Origin: Rhizobiaceae bacterium | GTDB lineage: Bacteria; Pseudomonadota; Alphaproteobacteria; Rhizobiales; Rhizobiaceae | DNA: 64,000 nt | Direction: 5' to 3' | Assembly: GCA_029233925.1 (NCBI GenBank) | Contig: JARGOX010000016.1 | Span: forward strand, 1-64,000 | In this document: positions 62,075 through 64,000 of the stretch, in pieces | How the letters are laid out: every line of letters starts with the position of its first letter | Position numbering within the stretch: position 1 is the stretch's first letter | Position numbers and translations under genes: made by a program | Notes under the pieces: model-generated | Seen by the model: the letters and a program-made list of their open reading frames with translations, nothing else | Told to the model about the DNA's origin: nothing | The model's database searches: none

Positions 62075-62845
62075 TTACGATCCGGAACCGACCTCAATGA
62101 GACGCACATCATTCTCGTCGCAAACCTTTCGGATATCATCGCTGACACAATGATCCGTCACAAAGGTGTCGACTTGCGAGATGTGTGCAATTCGAACCGG
62201 TGCAGTGCGTTCAAATTTTGTCGAATCGGCAACCAGAATGACGTTGCGGGCATTCTCGATAATTGCCTGGGCGACTTTCACTTCCCGAATATCAAAGTCC
62301 AGCAATGCACCATCAGTATCAATCGCTGATGTTCCGATCACAGCGTGGTCAACTTTGAACTGGCGAATGAAATCAACGGCGGTTTCGCCGACGATTCCGC
62401 CATCGGTGCTGCGCACAACGCCGCCTGCCATAACGACTTCAAACTTCGGATAGAGACGCAAACGATTGGCAACATTGATGTTGTTGGTGATCGCCATCAG
62501 CCCGACGTGATCAAGCAGTGCTTCGCTCACCGCTTCGGTTGTTGTGCCGATATTGATGAATAGAGACGATTCATTTGGAATGAGCGCTGCCGCTGCCTTG
62601 CCGATTGCAGTTTTCTCCAGAGCGGCAATCTGCCTGCGATCCTCATACTCGAAATTGGCGACTCCGGACGGGAATTCCGCCCCGCCATGAATGCGCGTCA
62701 GAAGCCTTTGTTTACACAGATCATTCAGGTCTTTGCGGATGGTTTGCGGCGTCACGTCAAAGCGCGCAGCAAGTTCATCAACCAGCACCCGTTCCTCCAG
62801 TTTTGCCAATTCGAGAATTTGTTCATGACGCGGACTCAGATACAT
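62075..62845 (-). CDS. glpR: DeoR-family repressor of the glycerol operon
   Basis: 256 residues. N-terminal winged helix HEQILELAKLEERVLVDELAARF (as HEQILELAKLEERVLVDEL) and FDVTPQTIRKDLNDLCKQRLLTRIHGGAEF (as TPQTIRKDLNDLCKQ and RIHGGAEF), then the DeoRC sugar-phosphate sensor with INIGTTTEAVSEALLDH, VMAGGVVRSTDGGIVGETAVDFI (as AGGVVRSTDGGIVGE) and ADSTKFERTAPVRI. Glycerol-3-phosphate is the known effector of GlpR. It lies 199 bases upstream of glpD on the same strand, with a perfect inverted repeat in its own upstream region. Confidence 0.92.
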   Translation of the reverse strand: MYLSPRHEQILELAKLEERVLVDELAARFDVTPQTIRKDLNDLCKQRLLTRIHGGAEFPSGVANFEYEDRRQIAALEKTAIGKAAAALIPNESSLFINIGTTTEAVSEALLDHVGLMAITNNINVANRLRLYPKFEVVMAGGVVRSTDGGIVGETAVDFIRQFKVDHAVIGTSAIDTDGALLDFDIREVKVAQAIIENARNVILVADSTKFERTAPVRIAHISQVDTFVTDHCVSDDIRKVCDENDVRLIEVGSGS

Positions 62846-62863
62846 GGATGCTCTCGACTTTCA

Positions 62864-62898
62864 CATTGCTTTCGTTTGCACTATAATCGAAAGCAATG
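62864..62898. promoter_or_regulatory. Perfect 11-bp inverted repeat between glpR and the SDR gene (probable GlpR operator)
   Basis: CATTGCTTTCG (62864-62874) and CGAAAGCAATG (62888-62898) are separated by 13 bases. TTTCG is typical of DeoR-family operators. A consensus TATAAT (62882-62887) for the plus-strand SDR gene lies inside the repeat, so binding would block that promoter as well as glpR transcription. Confidence 0.75.
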
Positions 62899-62953
62899 GA
62901 GATTCAAATCATTCTGCATCGGGCAACCACCGATCCGTTTTATCGAGGACAGC

Positions 62954-63715
62954 ATGAAACAAACCGGCTTTTCCAGTGAACTTTTCCGGGGCCAGACAAT
63001 TGTCGTTACCGGCGCTGGACGTGGCATCGGGTTTTGCGTCGCTAATGCCTTTGCCGAACATGGGGCCAGCGTCATCGTTCACAGCGGGCGTAGCCGATCG
63101 GCTGAGAAATTCGCAGACACCGGCATTGAGGCGATTGAAGCAGACTTCACCAAAGGCGCGGAGACACAGGGTTTCATTGACACGGTGCTGTCAAAAACCC
63201 GGTCGATTGATGTGTTGGTCAATAATGCAGGCACAATGCATGGCAGATTTCCCGCGGGCGATTTGACCGACGCCCAATATGATGACCTGGTCACGCTCAA
63301 CCAAACCAGCGTCGTCATGGTGTGCCGGGGACTTCTGCCAAAGCTGCGGTCGGCTGAAAATGCTTCCATCATCAATACGGTTTCCATATCAGCGCGAACA
63401 GGCGGCAGCCCGGGATCATCAATCTACAGCGCCACCAAGGCATTTGTTGCGACATACACAAAGGCACTTGCGCGCGAACTGGCCCCGCAGGGCATACGCG
63501 CCAACGCTGTGTCACCCGGAACCATCGATACGGATTTCCACAGTCGGTATTCTTCCCAGGAAAAACTGGAAAACACCCGCAAATCCATTCCCCTGCAAAG
63601 GTTGGGAACACCCGAGGATTGCGCACCAGCCTACCTGTTTCTGGCAAGCAATGCCTTGTCAGGCTATATCACGGGGCAGGTTCTCGAGATCAATGGCGGA
63701 CAATTGATGCTCTAG
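62954..63715 (+). CDS. Short-chain dehydrogenase/reductase (SDR)
   Basis: 253-residue classical SDR. Start at 62954 after CGAGGACAGC; the longer frame passes through glpR. Cofactor motif VVTGAGRGIGF at about 17-27, NNAG (NVLVNNAG-equivalent LVNNAGTMHG) near 90, Ser in NTVSISART near 142, and the catalytic YSATK (YxxxK) at about 158-162, PGTIDTDF near 190. The residue after the second beta strand is Ser/Gly-rich (HSGRSRS), suggesting NADP preference. Shares the regulatory palindrome with glpR, so it may act on a glycerol-related polyol or 3-carbon compound. Confidence 0.88.
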   Translation: MKQTGFSSELFRGQTIVVTGAGRGIGFCVANAFAEHGASVIVHSGRSRSAEKFADTGIEAIEADFTKGAETQGFIDTVLSKTRSIDVLVNNAGTMHGRFPAGDLTDAQYDDLVTLNQTSVVMVCRGLLPKLRSAENASIINTVSISARTGGSPGSSIYSATKAFVATYTKALARELAPQGIRANAVSPGTIDTDFHSRYSSQEKLENTRKSIPLQRLGTPEDCAPAYLFLASNALSGYITGQVLEINGGQLML

Positions 63716-63855
63716 CATTTGATGCCGGTCCTGTTGCCCGGAGCTTTTCTTGTTCAATCAAGCGCCGTTTCTTGCGGCAGATGCGTTTGCGCCTTCTGAT
63801 AGCAGCGTCCTGTTGCTGTTTGATCTCCGTGTGACCATTGACGTTACGGCAGTCA

Positions 63856-64000
63856 TCAAGTTGTGATCCCATTCGCTCTAATAGCTGCAATCAGGGCGGT
63901 CCGATTTTGCACGTTTGACTTCCCGGTCGAAATTTTCTCTGGTTCTGTTTTTATTGGCGGCGGAATAGACCGGCCAGATCAACTCCGGATCAATAGCCGT
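63856..64000 (-). pseudogene. Possible decayed C-terminal end of a LuxR-type HTH regulator
   Basis: Minus-strand codons 63909 to 63856 read QNRTALIAAIRANGITT then TGA, matching the end of LuxR C-terminal HTH domains (xNRTxAxxxA). Upstream in the same frame the sequence has an in-frame TGA within about 80 bases and homology breaks, and pieces such as SAANK and EVKRA appear in another frame. Either a frameshifted remnant or coincidence; the window edge prevents a decision. The rest of 63716-63855 holds nothing I can support. Confidence 0.35.

Overview
The window looks like a chromosomal segment of an alphaproteobacterium of the order Rhizobiales (Hyphomicrobiales). The evidence is gene order and family content: galU, MltB-type transglycosylase and DUF459 next to gltD/gltB; an N-formylglutamate amidohydrolase followed by cpdR and tRNA-Val; a suhB/MmgR-type small RNA beside an inositol-monophosphatase-family gene; a ROSE-like leader on an hsp20 gene; a seven-gene glycerol (glpDSTPQUV) operon of the rhizobial type; and the rhizobial intergenic palindrome TCCGAAAA...TTTTCGGA. 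I cannot fix the genus from sequence alone. The DNA is GC-rich except for a visibly AT-richer block at about 34.7-40.9 kb.

Layout. 0.1-3.7 kb: galU (-), a secreted lytic transglycosylase and a DUF459 SGNH protein (+). 3.7-10 kb: glutamate synthase gltB-gltD (-). 10.5-11.6 kb: threonine-aldolase-like gene (+). 11.7-14.5 kb: a compact bufferin-type copper-metallophore operon, bufA1-bufB(DUF692)-bufC(DUF2063)-doxX, closed by a bidirectional terminator shared with hsp20. 15.3-18.9 kb: alpha/beta hydrolase, inositol phosphatase family, the small RNA, N-formylglutamate amidohydrolase, cpdR and tRNA-Val. 19.2-24.8 kb: sulfite-reduction operon cysG-DUF2849-cysI-DUF934-ferredoxin reductase-ferredoxin. 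24.9-26.7 kb: purU and a DUF1932 dehydrogenase.

26.7-34.0 kb: a translationally coupled catabolic/transport operon (FAD oxidoreductase, TRAP dctM-dctP-dctQ, MlrC-like M81 peptidase, alpha/beta hydrolase, ornithine-cyclodeaminase family) divergent from an XRE-cupin regulator; two identical 16-bp palindromes lie between them. 34.7-40.9 kb: an AT-richer block with an IS5-type transposase remnant, an MBOAT plus AlgJ/AlgX-like O-acetylation pair, a truncated methyltransferase fused in frame to a 203-bp copy of the XRE-cupin 3' end, and a 620-residue membrane protein. 40.9-47.3 kb: TetR, a second TRAP system, and MBL, GST and FAH enzymes. 47.6-52.4 kb: MscS channel, sulfate activation and reduction genes cysH-cysD-cysN, and a MaoC-like gene.

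52.4-63.7 kb: glycerol regulon. glpR, glpD, ATPases glpS/glpT, permeases glpP/glpQ, DUF2160 glpU and binding protein glpV are followed by a second, paralogous pair of permeases with no ATPase of its own. A perfect 11-bp inverted repeat between glpR and a divergent SDR gene is a likely GlpR operator. The right edge carries what looks like the decayed end of a LuxR-type regulator.

The most interesting items are the bufferin operon with paired CATGCGCATG palindromes, the hybrid ORF that records a recombination event, the asymmetric ATP sites and duplicated permeases of the glycerol transporter, and the uncharacterised TRAP/MlrC/cyclodeaminase operon.
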